From Pseudoselenomonas ruminantium (lineage in GTDB: Bacteria; Bacillota; Negativicutes; Selenomonadales; Selenomonadaceae): 64,000 nt of DNA. Numbering within the stretch: position 1 is the first letter of the stretch; every line of letters begins with the position of its first letter. This document shows, one piece after another, positions 15,357-24,123 of the stretch. The stretch spans positions 70,115 through 134,114 of the forward strand of contig NZ_FRBC01000001.1 of assembly GCF_900142515.1 (NCBI RefSeq). The letters are read 5' to 3'. The position numbers were made by a program, and so were the translations under genes. Below the pieces are notes generated by a model. The model ran no database searches. It was given only the letters and a program-made list of their open reading frames with translations, and had not been told where the DNA came from.

Positions 15357-15899
15357 ATGGCAACATTCACTGTAAGAGGCAAGAACATCGAGATCACTCC
15401 TTCCCTGCGTGAGTACGTGGAGAAGCGCGTGGGCAAGGTCACCAAGTATTTTGAAAAGGTTGGTGAGATTACTGTCCTTCTTACCGTGTCCAAAGGACGT
15501 CACATCGTGGAGGTTACGGTTCCCGTGCAGAATGGCATTCTGCTGCGCGGTGAAGAGGCCACGATGGATATGTACACGTCGATTGACTTAGTGGTAGAGA
15601 AACTGGAACGCCAGATCCATAAACAGAAAACGAAACTGGCCCGTCGTTTCCGCGGTGGCGGTTTCAAGGCTGAGGCACTGAAGACTCCTGCGGTGGAAGG
15701 CCCTGCCGATGATGAGGAATATCAGGTAGTCAAGACCAAGAAATTCGTGGTCAAGCCCATGGATGTGCAGGAAGCTATCATGCAGATGAACCTCCTGAAT
15801 CACAACTTCTTCGTCTTCCGCAATTCGGAGACTGAGGATGTGCAGGTTGTATATAAACGTACCGATGGGAATTACGGGTTGATTGAGTCCGGTAATTGA
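15357..15899 (+). CDS. hpf: Long-form ribosome hibernation promoting factor
   Basis: Binds 30S subunits and dimerises 70S ribosomes into inactive 100S particles in stationary phase. ATG 15357 is chosen; an ATG nine bases earlier has no room for the AAGGGG site. The 180-residue protein has the N-terminal S30AE domain (TVRGKNIEITPSLREYVEKR) and, after a linker near residue 105, the C-terminal dimerisation domain (VVKTKKFVVKPMDVQEAIMQMNLLNHNFFVFRN) that marks the long form. The leader has a CCACAG/CTGTGG hairpin (15310-15331). It ends in a hairpin at 15909-15953. Confidence 0.95.
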   Translation: MATFTVRGKNIEITPSLREYVEKRVGKVTKYFEKVGEITVLLTVSKGRHIVEVTVPVQNGILLRGEEATMDMYTSIDLVVEKLERQIHKQKTKLARRFRGGGFKAEALKTPAVEGPADDEEYQVVKTKKFVVKPMDVQEAIMQMNLLNHNFFVFRNSETEDVQVVYKRTDGNYGLIESGN

Positions 15900-15908
15900 A
15901 TAAGCAAA

Positions 15909-15953
15909 GGGGCTGTTGCATGAGTGCGTTAGCACTTATGCACAGTCCACTTT
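15909..15953 (+). terminator. Terminator after hpf, member of a recurrent hairpin family
   Basis: Starts GGGGCTGTTGCA and folds with the downstream GCACTTATGCACAGTCC arm (one mismatch, G-T pairs), followed by a run of T. The core resembles the hairpins at 17141, 21809 and 62504. Confidence 0.65.
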
Positions 15954-16061
15954 TTCGTTTACAGTTCTTCAAATACATTAAAACCAAAAATTGGGTCAAA
16001 AAAAGAGCACAAGATACCAGACGGTCTAAAAATCGTCATTTCTTGTGCTCTTTAATTTTGC

Positions 16062-17080
16062 TCAGGCAACGTTATCCACAGGGAAAAGATGCTGGTCAAA
16101 TCTGCCTGACTGAATTTTGCAGTGCAGCTTTTGCATATTGTAAGCTATTGCCAGAAGCATTGTCTCAACCAGTACATTTCCTGTGCCACGGCTAAGAAAC
16201 CTGCGGAAGGTCATGTCGGCCTTCATCATTGCAAAGGCTCCTTCTGCCTGGATGCTCCGGTTTACCCGCAGCTGGATTCCCTCTTTTGAGCTTATGCGTT
16301 CAAGATCTTCTTGACGTTGGCGCAGGAACCTTTTGGAAACCTCGAAGTGTTTGGTTCTCTCTTCCAGCGGCGTTTTGCAATGGTTTTCATGGATTTTCAA
16401 TGGGCAGCTGCTGCAATCCTCGCAGCTGTACCGGGTCACCCTGCTTTGGAAGCCTGTCCTGCTTTTGCGGATGAATTCATTTGTAGCAGTCAGTTTCCTT
16501 CCCTGGGCACAGAGGTACACATCCTCGTCTGCCAGATAGGCCATGTTCTCTTTGCGGCCGATGTCTTTCTGCCATTTTCTGGTCTTGCACTTCTCATAGT
16601 TGTTGGGCTTGATGAAGGAACGCTGCCCATTCGTTTCAAGGTAAAGGTAATTCTCTTCGCTCTCATATCCGGCATCGGCAACCACGTTGAGGTAAAGGCG
16701 GTGGATATGCTCTTCCATGTCCTGCAGGAAAGGAATGAGCGTGGTGGTGTCTGTCGGCTGTGGTCCGACTGTTGCCCATGTTATGAATTCAGAATCTGTG
16801 CCGCACTGGATGTTGTAGGCCGGCTTGAGCTGACCGTTTTTCATGGCATCTTCCTTCATGCGCATGAAAGTGGCATCAGTATCTGTCTTGGCGTCGCCAG
16901 ATTACGATCTATTCGTTGATAGGTCTTCTCCAGTGATGTTATATCCATACCTCCAATACAGTAGCGAAGCAGGCGGACGGGGTCATCTTTGCCAATCTGA
17001 AATTCAAGATTAAAAGGAAGGGATACTTGATAACTCCCTCCGAAAGACGTATAATCTTTCTGTGAATTTAGTTTGTGCAT
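16062..17080 (-). pseudogene. IS1182-type transposase with large internal deletion
   Basis: DDE transposase remnant. Reading the minus strand, the N-terminal part starts at 17080 (MHKLNSQKDYTSFGG) and runs to LATPRQ. The sequence then jumps, in another frame, to TDTDATFMRMKEDAMKNGQL, which belongs far downstream in complete IS1182-family proteins, and continues to the end at 16062 with the cysteine cluster CEDCSSCPL and the EGAFAMMKADM block. The join lies near 16880-16895 and removes the middle of the protein, including part of the catalytic core. The end at about 16004-16055 is a long hairpin (AAAGAGCACAAGA/TCTTGTGCTCTTT) that should terminate its transcript. True insertion-sequence ends are not clear, since the obvious flanking inverted sequences belong to terminator hairpins. 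Confidence 0.85.
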
Positions 17081-17097
17081 ACCTAAATTCTACACTT

Positions 17098-17133
17098 AAT
17101 CCCGAGGCATTCAAGCCCCGGGATTGTTTTTTT
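17098..17133 (+). terminator. Plus-strand terminator beside the transposase start
   Basis: AATCCCGAGG (17098-17107) with CCCCGGGATT (17116-17125) and seven T. It would block plus-strand transcription before the NRPS region. Confidence 0.75.
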
Positions 17134-17140
17134 GCATGCG

Positions 17141-17185
17141 AAAAGGAGCTGCTGCACGTTGATTACGTGCAACAGCCCCTTTTTT
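17141..17185 (+). repeat. 45-bp hairpin repeat, left copy bracketing the NRPS cassette
   Basis: Identical to 21809-21853. The arms contain CTGCACGT and ACGTGCA around TGATT, with two A-C mismatches in a 15-bp stem, then TTTTTT, so it is also a plausible terminator. Between here and the NRPS start (17186-17351) there is a G-run/C-run pair and GGAGG, but no convincing promoter. Confidence 0.85.
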
Positions 17186-17351
17186 AGTTATGAAATTAGG
17201 GCGTGTTGATGGTAAGTTCGTTGCCAGAGGGGGGATTTTTTCGGGGATGTCAGGCAGGAGGGAAAGGCTGTCCTGTAGGCAGGAAAAAGCCCCCCCTTTG
17301 GTGAATTATTCGAAGTAAGAAGGTACGCATATAGACGGAGGATAATTCTTT

Positions 17352-20300
17352 ATGGCAAAAAGCACCTTGGAAAAGATGGGGCCTGCCGCTTCTGCGGCTT
17401 TGGCGGCCCAGGAAAGATTCAACGATACAGCCAGCAGCTTTCCCTTTGTGCCCGTGTCTCTGCAGATCCACCGCCAGGCGGAAGCGCATCCTGACCAGGT
17501 GGCGGTTATTGCGGCGGGGCGCAGGCTGACCTATGGGGAGCTGGACCGCAGGTCAAATATTCTGGCCAATTTCCTGCTGGAAAGGCTGGGCCGGGGCGGG
17601 GCTAAGGCCTGCCGGGACATGATCGTGGGGGTGGCTTTGGAGCGCACGGAGCTGGCCTATGTGGCAGAGCAGGGCATCCTGAAGGCGGGGGCGGCTTTCC
17701 TGCCTTTCGTGACCTCCTATCCTGATGAGCGCATCAAATATTGCCTGCAGGATGCAGGGGCCTCCCTGCTGCTTACTTCCCGGGCCCTCAAGGATGCCCG
17801 GCCGGGACTGGCGGGGGATTATGAAATCCTGGCGGTGGAGGAGCTGCTGGCAGCTGGCGACGACAGCTATCCCGGGCAGGTGGAGATAGGCCGGGAGGAC
17901 CTGGCCTATGTCATCTATACCTCCGGCTCCACCGGCAAGCCCAAGGGTGTCATGATTGAGCAGGGGAACCTGGCCAATTATGTGCAGCGGGATGAAAAAT
18001 CCATCGAAATCATGCACTATGCCCGGCCCGGGCGCATTGCCCTGGCCATGGCGGCTTTTTCCTTTGACGTTTCCGTGGTGGAGGAATTCGTGCCCCTGAG
18101 CAATGGCTGTACCGTCTGCCTGGCCACTGAGGCGGAGATACAGGACCCCTTCCTGCTGTCTGCCGCCATGCAGGAGCATCAGGTCAATGGCCTCACCTGC
18201 ACTCCCACTTTCCTGCTCAGCGTGCTGAATATTCCCGAATGCAGGGAAGCCTTGCAAGGGGTGGATTTCTATGATATCGGGGCCGAGGCTTTTCCTGCCG
18301 GGCTCTTTGGCAAGCTGCGGGAGCTGCGGCCCGACAGCGTGATCCTGAACGTCTACGGCCCCACGGAATGCACCATGGGCTGCGCCGCGTCCCTGATGGA
18401 GTCGGAAGGGGAAATCGTGGTAGGCGGCCCCATCGTGAATACGAAGTTCTATGTCATGAGCCCCCAGGGAGACTTCCTGCCCATCGGTGAAAAGGGAGAG
18501 CTGATTATCTGCGGGGACTGCGTGGGGCGGGGCTATATCAACCTGCCGGACAAGACAGCCAAGGCCTTTTTCACTTTGGAGGGGCTCCGGGCCTATCACA
18601 GCGGGGACCTGGCTTCCTGGACGGAGGCGGGCACCATCCGCATTCATGGCCGCATTGACAATCAGGTGAAACTGCGTGGCTTCCGCATCGAGCTGGACGA
18701 GATCGAGAAGGTGATGGCGGAATATCCCCAGGTGGATACCTGCGCCGTGAAGGTACTGCAGAGGGCGGGCATGTCCGATTACCTGGCGGGGTACTATACT
18801 TCAACGGAAGAAATCAGCCAGGAGGCTCTGCTGGCCTTCATGAAGGAACGGCTGCCGGAGTACATGCTGCCTGCCGCCCTGCTGCGGCTGGAGCAGATGC
18901 CCCAGACCGTCAATGGCAAGATTGACAGGAAAGAGCTGCCTTCCGTGGAGCCGGTGCAGGCCAGGACGGCCTATGTGGCTCCCCGCAATGACAACGAAAG
19001 ATATATCAGTGCCGCCTTTGCCCAGGTGCTGCGCCTGGAGGAGGGCTCTGTGGGCTGTGAGGATGATTTCTTCCAACTGGGGGGAGATTCCCTTTCGGCC
19101 ATGCTGCTGGTTTCCCGGCTCAGCCAGAAGGGCATCTCCAGCGCAGACGTGTTTTCCCTGCGTACTGTGGAGCGGCTGGCGGCCCTGCTGGAGGAGCGGG
19201 GGGAGGCAGAGTCTCTGGAGGAAATCGATGACCGGGAGAGACTCAGGCCTCACCGGCTGTCCCCCATGCAGGTGGAAATGCTGGACAACCAGTTTGCCAA
19301 GGTCAAGTCCACCATGTTCAACAATATGTCCTACCTCTTCCGCTTTCCCAAGGAAACTGACCCCGAAAGACTGCGCCAGGCGGTGAATGAGGCCATAGGC
19401 AATCATCCGGCCCTAGCCATGACCATCGGCTTCAACGATGACAATGAGCTGGTGCAGACCTATACTCCTGACATCCTTTCCGAAGTGCAGTACGAATACA
19501 TGAGCGATTTGGAAATCATCAGGCTGGCCCGGGGGCTGGTGCAACCCTTTGAGCTCTTCAATGCGCCCCTGCTGCGGTTGCGCCTCTTCCGCTCCCCCAA
19601 GTACACCTATATGTTCTTTGACGTGCACCATCTGGCCATGGACGGCTCTTCCCTGGGGCTGGTGCTGGCGGATATCACCAGGGCCTATCGGGGAGAGAGC
19701 CTGCCCCGTGACTACTACTGTGCCTATCTGGCCGCCGAGGAAAAGCTCTGCAACTCCCCCCAGTATGAGGAGGACAAGGAATATTTCCTCAAGGCCTACG
19801 GAGGCTTTGACTGGTGCAGCATTCCGGAGCCTGACCAGAGGGAGTCCCTGAAGCTGGAGGCACGGCAGCGCCGGGTGCAGCTGCCCTTTGATGAGGAGGA
19901 TCTGGTGGAGGCCGAGGAGCGCTGGCATGCCTCCCGCAGCGTCATGGCCATCGGCGCCGCCCTGCAGGCCCTACATGAGTTCACCGGCCGCAGGTACATT
20001 ATGTCCAACTGGATTTTCAACAACCGTCTGGGCAGCTATGCCGCCAATTCCGTGGGTATGCTGATTAAGAACCTGCCCGTGGGGGTGGATATGGAGAAGG
20101 CAAAGGATACCGGGGAACTGCTGGCGGAGGTGAAGCGCCAGGTCACCGAGGGCATTGCCCATTCCAGCTACGACTACTTCGTAGCCAAGGACAGGCCCTT
20201 TTTGGATGACCCCATGGAGGTGAACTACCAGTTGAATATCAATGCCGATGATCTGGCAGAGCTAAAACCCTTCTACCTGCCTCTGGACAATCAGTACTGT

Positions 20301-20462
20301 GCCCCCGGGGCCAGGCTGGAGCTGGAGTTTTTGGAGAACGACAACAACTCCGGCTGCTTTGAGTCAGAGTTTGAGTGGGCGGGCAATATCTTCACTACGG
20401 AAAAAATCGTGGCCTTCCACAACCTGTATATGGAAAAGTTCATCGAGATTGTGCATGGCTGA
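17352..20462 (+). CDS. Single-module non-ribosomal peptide synthetase (A-T-C)
   Basis: Activates an amino acid as adenylate, loads it on a carrier domain and offers it to a condensation domain. Domain order in 1036 residues: adenylation (about 30-535) with YTSGSTGKPKG at 189-199, NVYGPTE, YHSGDLA, QVKLRGFRIELDEIE and NGKIDRKEL; thiolation (about 545-625) with FFQLGGDSLS, phosphopantetheine Ser580; condensation (about 640-1036) with the catalytic HHLAMDG at 759-765. There is no thioesterase or reductase. My manual reading of the A-pocket is D-V-V-T-D-G-V-M-G-K; I do not recognise a substrate. GGAGGATAA precedes ATG 17352. Coding is visibly more GC-rich than neighbours, and a MATE exporter follows after 9 bases, suggesting product export. 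Horizontal acquisition is inferred. Confidence 0.92.
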   Translation: MAKSTLEKMGPAASAALAAQERFNDTASSFPFVPVSLQIHRQAEAHPDQVAVIAAGRRLTYGELDRRSNILANFLLERLGRGGAKACRDMIVGVALERTELAYVAEQGILKAGAAFLPFVTSYPDERIKYCLQDAGASLLLTSRALKDARPGLAGDYEILAVEELLAAGDDSYPGQVEIGREDLAYVIYTSGSTGKPKGVMIEQGNLANYVQRDEKSIEIMHYARPGRIALAMAAFSFDVSVVEEFVPLSNGCTVCLATEAEIQDPFLLSAAMQEHQVNGLTCTPTFLLSVLNIPECREALQGVDFYDIGAEAFPAGLFGKLRELRPDSVILNVYGPTECTMGCAASLMESEGEIVVGGPIVNTKFYVMSPQGDFLPIGEKGELIICGDCVGRGYINLPDKTAKAFFTLEGLRAYHSGDLASWTEAGTIRIHGRIDNQVKLRGFRIELDEIEKVMAEYPQVDTCAVKVLQRAGMSDYLAGYYTSTEEISQEALLAFMKERLPEYMLPAALLRLEQMPQTVNGKIDRKELPSVEPVQARTAYVAPRNDNERYISAAFAQVLRLEEGSVGCEDDFFQLGGDSLSAMLLVSRLSQKGISSADVFSLRTVERLAALLEERGEAESLEEIDDRERLRPHRLSPMQVEMLDNQFAKVKSTMFNNMSYLFRFPKETDPERLRQAVNEAIGNHPALAMTIGFNDDNELVQTYTPDILSEVQYEYMSDLEIIRLARGLVQPFELFNAPLLRLRLFRSPKYTYMFFDVHHLAMDGSSLGLVLADITRAYRGESLPRDYYCAYLAAEEKLCNSPQYEEDKEYFLKAYGGFDWCSIPEPDQRESLKLEARQRRVQLPFDEEDLVEAEERWHASRSVMAIGAALQALHEFTGRRYIMSNWIFNNRLGSYAANSVGMLIKNLPVGVDMEKAKDTGELLAEVKRQVTEGIAHSSYDYFVAKDRPFLDDPMEVNYQLNINADDLAELKPFYLPLDNQYCAPGARLELEFLENDNNSGCFESEFEWAGNIFTTEKIVAFHNLYMEKFIEIVHG

Positions 20463-20471
20463 GGAGTATTT

Positions 20472-21806
20472 ATGGAAATCAAGCTATCTGACCATTTCAC
20501 CTGCAAGAGGCTTCTGCTGTTCGCCGCCCCTACCATCGGCACAGTGGTTATCGCCATCACCTATGATGTGATTGACGGTTATTTCGTGTCCAATTTTATA
20601 GGCAAGACGGCTTTTGCCGCCGTCAATGTCATCTATCCCTTTCAGCTGATGCTGTCGGTGGTGGGCTATATGTTTGGCACCGGGGGCAGCGCCCTCATCG
20701 CCGCCCAGCAGGGCAAGGGGGATGAGGAGGGGGCCAACCGCTTCTTCACCATGATAGTCAAGTTCGCCCTGATGACAGGGGCGGTCATGGCCCTGCTGGG
20801 CTGTCTCTTCCTGCCGGAAATAGGCGCTCTGATAGGAGCCACGCCGGAAATCATGGAGTACGGCCTGCCCTATGGCCGCACCCTCTTCCTCTTCCTGCCG
20901 GTGATGATTGTGGGCTATGCCTTCCAGAGCCTGCTGATTACCGCCGAAAGACCCCAGTTTGGCCTCTACCTTTCCGTGGCCAATATGCTCAGCAACATCA
21001 TCTTTGACTACCTCTTCATCGTGGTGCTGGAGGGAGGCATGGTGGGGGCGGCCATCGCCACCGGCATCGGCGCCTGCCTGAACGGCCTGGTGCCCATGTG
21101 CTACTTTGCCCGGCCCAACAGCAGCTCCCTGCGCTTCGTTAGCTGCGGCATGGAAATCAAGCCCCTGCTGGGAGCCTGTTACAATGGCCTGTCGGAAATG
21201 GTGGAAGATATGTCCACCTCCCTGATTTTCGTCTTCTACAATTACCAGCTCCTGAGGCTGGCGGGGGAAAACGGGGTGGCGGCCTTCGGGGTGGTCATCT
21301 TTGTGGAGGGCTTCTTCACCGCGGTCTTCTGCGGCCTGGCCTTGCAGGCCAATTCCATCGTGGGCTACCATTTCGGCGCGGCCAACTTCACGGAGCTGAA
21401 AAGCCTGCTGAAAAAGGGCATTATGCTGAATTTGGGTTTCGGCTTGCTGATGTTTGTCCTGGCACGGTTTTCCGCGTCTGTCATTGCCGGCCTCTATGTG
21501 GGCTATGATGCGGAGGTTTGCGCCATGGCAGAGGAGGCCCTGCAGATTTATGCCCTGGCCTTTATCCTGCAGGGGTTCAATATCTACGCTTCCGCCTATT
21601 TCACCGGCCTGAACAACGGCAAGATTTCGGCCCTCATCGCCTTTGCCCGCACCTTCCTGGTGCAGACCGCCGCCATTTTCCTGCTGCCCATGCTCCTGGG
21701 CACCGCCGGCCTATGGCTGGCCCAGGCCACCGCCGAACTGGTGTCAGCCCTGCTGGCCGCTGCGCTGCTCTACGCCTGCCGCAGGGAGTATTGCGGGGAG
21801 GGGTGA
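20472..21806 (+). CDS. MATE-family efflux transporter
   Basis: Twelve-helix cation-coupled multidrug/toxin exporter of the MATE (DinF/NorM-like) type. The 444-residue protein begins MEIKLSDHFTCKRLLLFAAPTIGTVV and shows the two-fold repeat of six membrane segments, with GGSALIAAQQGKGD in the first half and the matching FGAANFTELK in the second. GAGGAG precedes ATG 20472, nine bases after the NRPS stop, so the two are translationally close and very probably one transcript. High GC and codon use match the NRPS. It likely exports the NRPS product or confers self-protection. The 45-bp repeat begins three bases after the stop. Confidence 0.93.
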   Translation: MEIKLSDHFTCKRLLLFAAPTIGTVVIAITYDVIDGYFVSNFIGKTAFAAVNVIYPFQLMLSVVGYMFGTGGSALIAAQQGKGDEEGANRFFTMIVKFALMTGAVMALLGCLFLPEIGALIGATPEIMEYGLPYGRTLFLFLPVMIVGYAFQSLLITAERPQFGLYLSVANMLSNIIFDYLFIVVLEGGMVGAAIATGIGACLNGLVPMCYFARPNSSSLRFVSCGMEIKPLLGACYNGLSEMVEDMSTSLIFVFYNYQLLRLAGENGVAAFGVVIFVEGFFTAVFCGLALQANSIVGYHFGAANFTELKSLLKKGIMLNLGFGLLMFVLARFSASVIAGLYVGYDAEVCAMAEEALQIYALAFILQGFNIYASAYFTGLNNGKISALIAFARTFLVQTAAIFLLPMLLGTAGLWLAQATAELVSALLAAALLYACRREYCGEG

Positions 21807-21808
21807 GA

Positions 21809-21853
21809 AAAAGGAGCTGCTGCACGTTGATTACGTGCAACAGCCCCTTTTTT
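21809..21853 (+). repeat. 45-bp hairpin repeat, right copy; also terminator
   Basis: Base-for-base identical to 17141-17185, directly after the MATE stop codon, with a six-T run. It is placed as the terminator of the NRPS-MATE transcript. Confidence 0.88.
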
Positions 21854-22074
21854 ATGTCCGGGCAGGATCATATCCGTTGCAAATGGATTGATGGGGAAAG
21901 GTTTTGTCTGCTTCAATAGTATTGCGAAGGAATCAATCGCGTCTATTGTATGAATAAATCGTTTTTAGAAAATTTTCATCTTTTAAAGGATTTGCTGTTT
22001 TGATGTAGAAGTAACAACACACGGAGATTTATGGATTTAAGGAAATGTAAAATACTAAAGAGAGGATGGTAGGT

Positions 22075-24054
22075 ATGGGGATCAGGCAGAAGTTTTCCGT
22101 CCTGGCCGGTATGGTTGGTTTGCTGATGGCAGTGGTATCCATTATCGGTTTTTACACGGCGGATAAGAATCTGGAACAGGCCGTGGAGCAGGAGCTTACT
22201 GCAACTATGGGTGATGCAGCATCCCAGATGGACGGCTGGCTGCAGGCTAAGGGGGCGTCCGCGCAGCATGCAGCTGATCTGATGACGGAGTTCAATGGTG
22301 ATGAAACCCGGCTCAAAAGCATTGCCTCTCTGGCTATTGGTGCTTCGGATGGGGAAATCCTGGATCTGAATGTCGGCATGGAAGATGGTTATTTCGCTTC
22401 TTATCGTACGCAGAACAAGAGCACAGGAACTTTAGACCCCCGTACGCGCCCCTGGTATAATGATGCCAAGAAGGCTGGCAAGATGAGCTTCACGGATCCT
22501 TATGTGGACAAGAATACGGGCAAGATGGTCGTGTCAGCAGTGGCACCGTTCAAGAAGGATGGTCAATTCTATGGTGCCATCTGTACGGATATTGACATGG
22601 CCGTTGTGGATGCACAGGTGGATAAGCTGAAATACCATGGTGAAGCAGGTATGGCTGCTGTAGCCGATAAGAATGGCGTGGTCCTGGGGATTGGAACAGA
22701 TGAACAGATTGGTTCCAAATTTCAGGATCTGCCTGGTGTAGGCAGTCATTTCGATGAAATGCAGCAAAAGGGCAAGGGCGTATTCGTCTTTGATAGTCCA
22801 CGTGATGGCAAGATGATCTGCGGTTATACGATCGTTCCCAGCACTGGCTGGATTTTCGCTATGAGTGTGCCTTATGATTATGTATTCTCGTCTGTGACGA
22901 CTTTGAAGATCGGATATGGTATCCTGACGGTAGTCGGTCTGATCCTGGTGTTGGGCGTATGTTTCAAAGTGGCTGCGGACATTACCAATCCGATTGTGGC
23001 ATTGGAAGGTAATGCCCGGGAGATGGCCAAGGGGAATCTGCGTCAGGAGAAACTGCCCGTTACGTCCCGGGATGAGATCGGCTCTCTTACGCAGGCTTTC
23101 AATACCATGAGTGAGAACCTGAGCAACCTGATCCGCCAGATGGCTACGACCTCGGAACAGGTGGCAGCATCTTCGGAAGAACTTACTGCCAATACCCAGC
23201 AGTCGGCAGAGGCAGCTGTGCATGTGGCGGAAACTGTGGGCGAAGTCAGCGGCAATGTGGCTCAGCAGTTGGGCGATATCGAACATGCCAAGAGCAGCGT
23301 GGGCGGTGTCTATAATGATATTGCCAATGTGGCAACCAAAGCCCGGCATATCACCACGGCTTCCCAACAGACGGCGGAAGCGGCAAAGAAGGGCGCCGGG
23401 CTGATGGAAGAGGCCATCAGCAAGATGGGAGCCATCGAGCAGAGCGTGCTTTCGTCTTCGGAAGTCGTGAAGACCTTAGGGGAGAGTTCCCAGCAGATTG
23501 GGCAGATCGTGGAGGCGATTTCCTCCATTGCCCAGCAGACCAACCTGCTGTCCCTCAATGCCGCCATCGAGGCAGCCCGTGCCGGTGAACAGGGCCGGGG
23601 GTTTGCGGTAGTAGCAGAGGAAGTCCGTAAATTGGCGGCTGAATCCCAGGAATCGGCAGAGCAGATCAAGGAGCGCATTGCCTCCATCCAGAATGAGACT
23701 GCCCGGGCGGTGGATTCCATGCAGAGCGGCACGCAGGAAGTTACCCTGGGAACCAAGGCTATCCGGGATGTAGGGGAACAATTTGAAGATATCATGAGCA
23801 AGGTGGACGATATCAATACCCAGATTGGGGAAATCAGCAATGCTGTTTCTCAGGTTTCTACAGGTGCTGAACAGATTGTGACGGCAGTGGAGGCTATCGA
23901 CAGCATAACGCAGAAAACTGCGGACAGCATGCAGACCATTTCTTCGGCAACGGAAGAACAGTCCGCTTCCAATGAAGAAATCGCCGCCGCTTCACAGGCC
24001 TTGGCCAATATGGCTGGGAAGATGCAGGAAGCCGTGTCCAGATTCAGCGTATAA
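22075..24054 (+). CDS. Methyl-accepting chemotaxis protein with dCache sensor
   Basis: Transmembrane chemoreceptor controlling CheA. ATG 22075 is preferred over 22066, which abuts the GAGAGG site. In 659 residues: TM1 (about 10-28), a periplasmic double-Cache region (about 30-285), TM2 (about 290-310), HAMP (about 312-365) and a long cytoplasmic signalling coiled coil with the tip [17 protein letters not shown]. The sensor holds [14 protein letters not shown] and CTDIDM, matching the arginine-tryptophan-tyrosine and aspartate pattern known for amino-acid-binding dCache_1 domains, so an amino-acid ligand is a reasonable guess. No CheR-tethering pentapeptide is present. Seventy bases separate it from the next receptor without a terminator. 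Confidence 0.93.
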   Translation: MGIRQKFSVLAGMVGLLMAVVSIIGFYTADKNLEQAVEQELTATMGDAASQMDGWLQAKGASAQHAADLMTEFNGDETRLKSIASLAIGASDGEILDLNVGMEDGYFASYRTQNKSTGTLDPRTRPWYNDAKKAGKMSFTDPYVDKNTGKMVVSAVAPFKKDGQFYGAICTDIDMAVVDAQVDKLKYHGEAGMAAVADKNGVVLGIGTDEQIGSKFQDLPGVGSHFDEMQQKGKGVFVFDSPRDGKMICGYTIVPSTGWIFAMSVPYDYVFSSVTTLKIGYGILTVVGLILVLGVCFKVAADITNPIVALEGNAREMAKGNLRQEKLPVTSRDEIGSLTQAFNTMSENLSNLIRQMATTSEQVAASSEELTANTQQSAEAAVHVAETVGEVSGNVAQQLGDIEHAKSSVGGVYNDIANVATKARHITTASQQTAEAAKKGAGLMEEAISKMGAIEQSVLSSSEVVKTLGESSQQIGQIVEAISSIAQQTNLLSLNAAIEAARAGEQGRGFAVVAEEVRKLAAESQESAEQIKERIASIQNETARAVDSMQSGTQEVTLGTKAIRDVGEQFEDIMSKVDDINTQIGEISNAVSQVSTGAEQIVTAVEAIDSITQKTADSMQTISSATEEQSASNEEIAAASQALANMAGKMQEAVSRFSV

Positions 24055-24123
24055 ACAAGTCCTGTTCCGCGAATCGAATCATATCGGCAGGGATGCATAA
24101 TAAAGTTGGAAGGAGAGAAGATC

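Noticed and set aside
15906-17182. AAAGGGGCTGTTGCA and its inverse as terminal repeats of the insertion sequence
   Set aside because: Both sequences are arms of self-contained terminator hairpins that also occur at 21809 and 62504 without any transposase, so they do not define the element ends.
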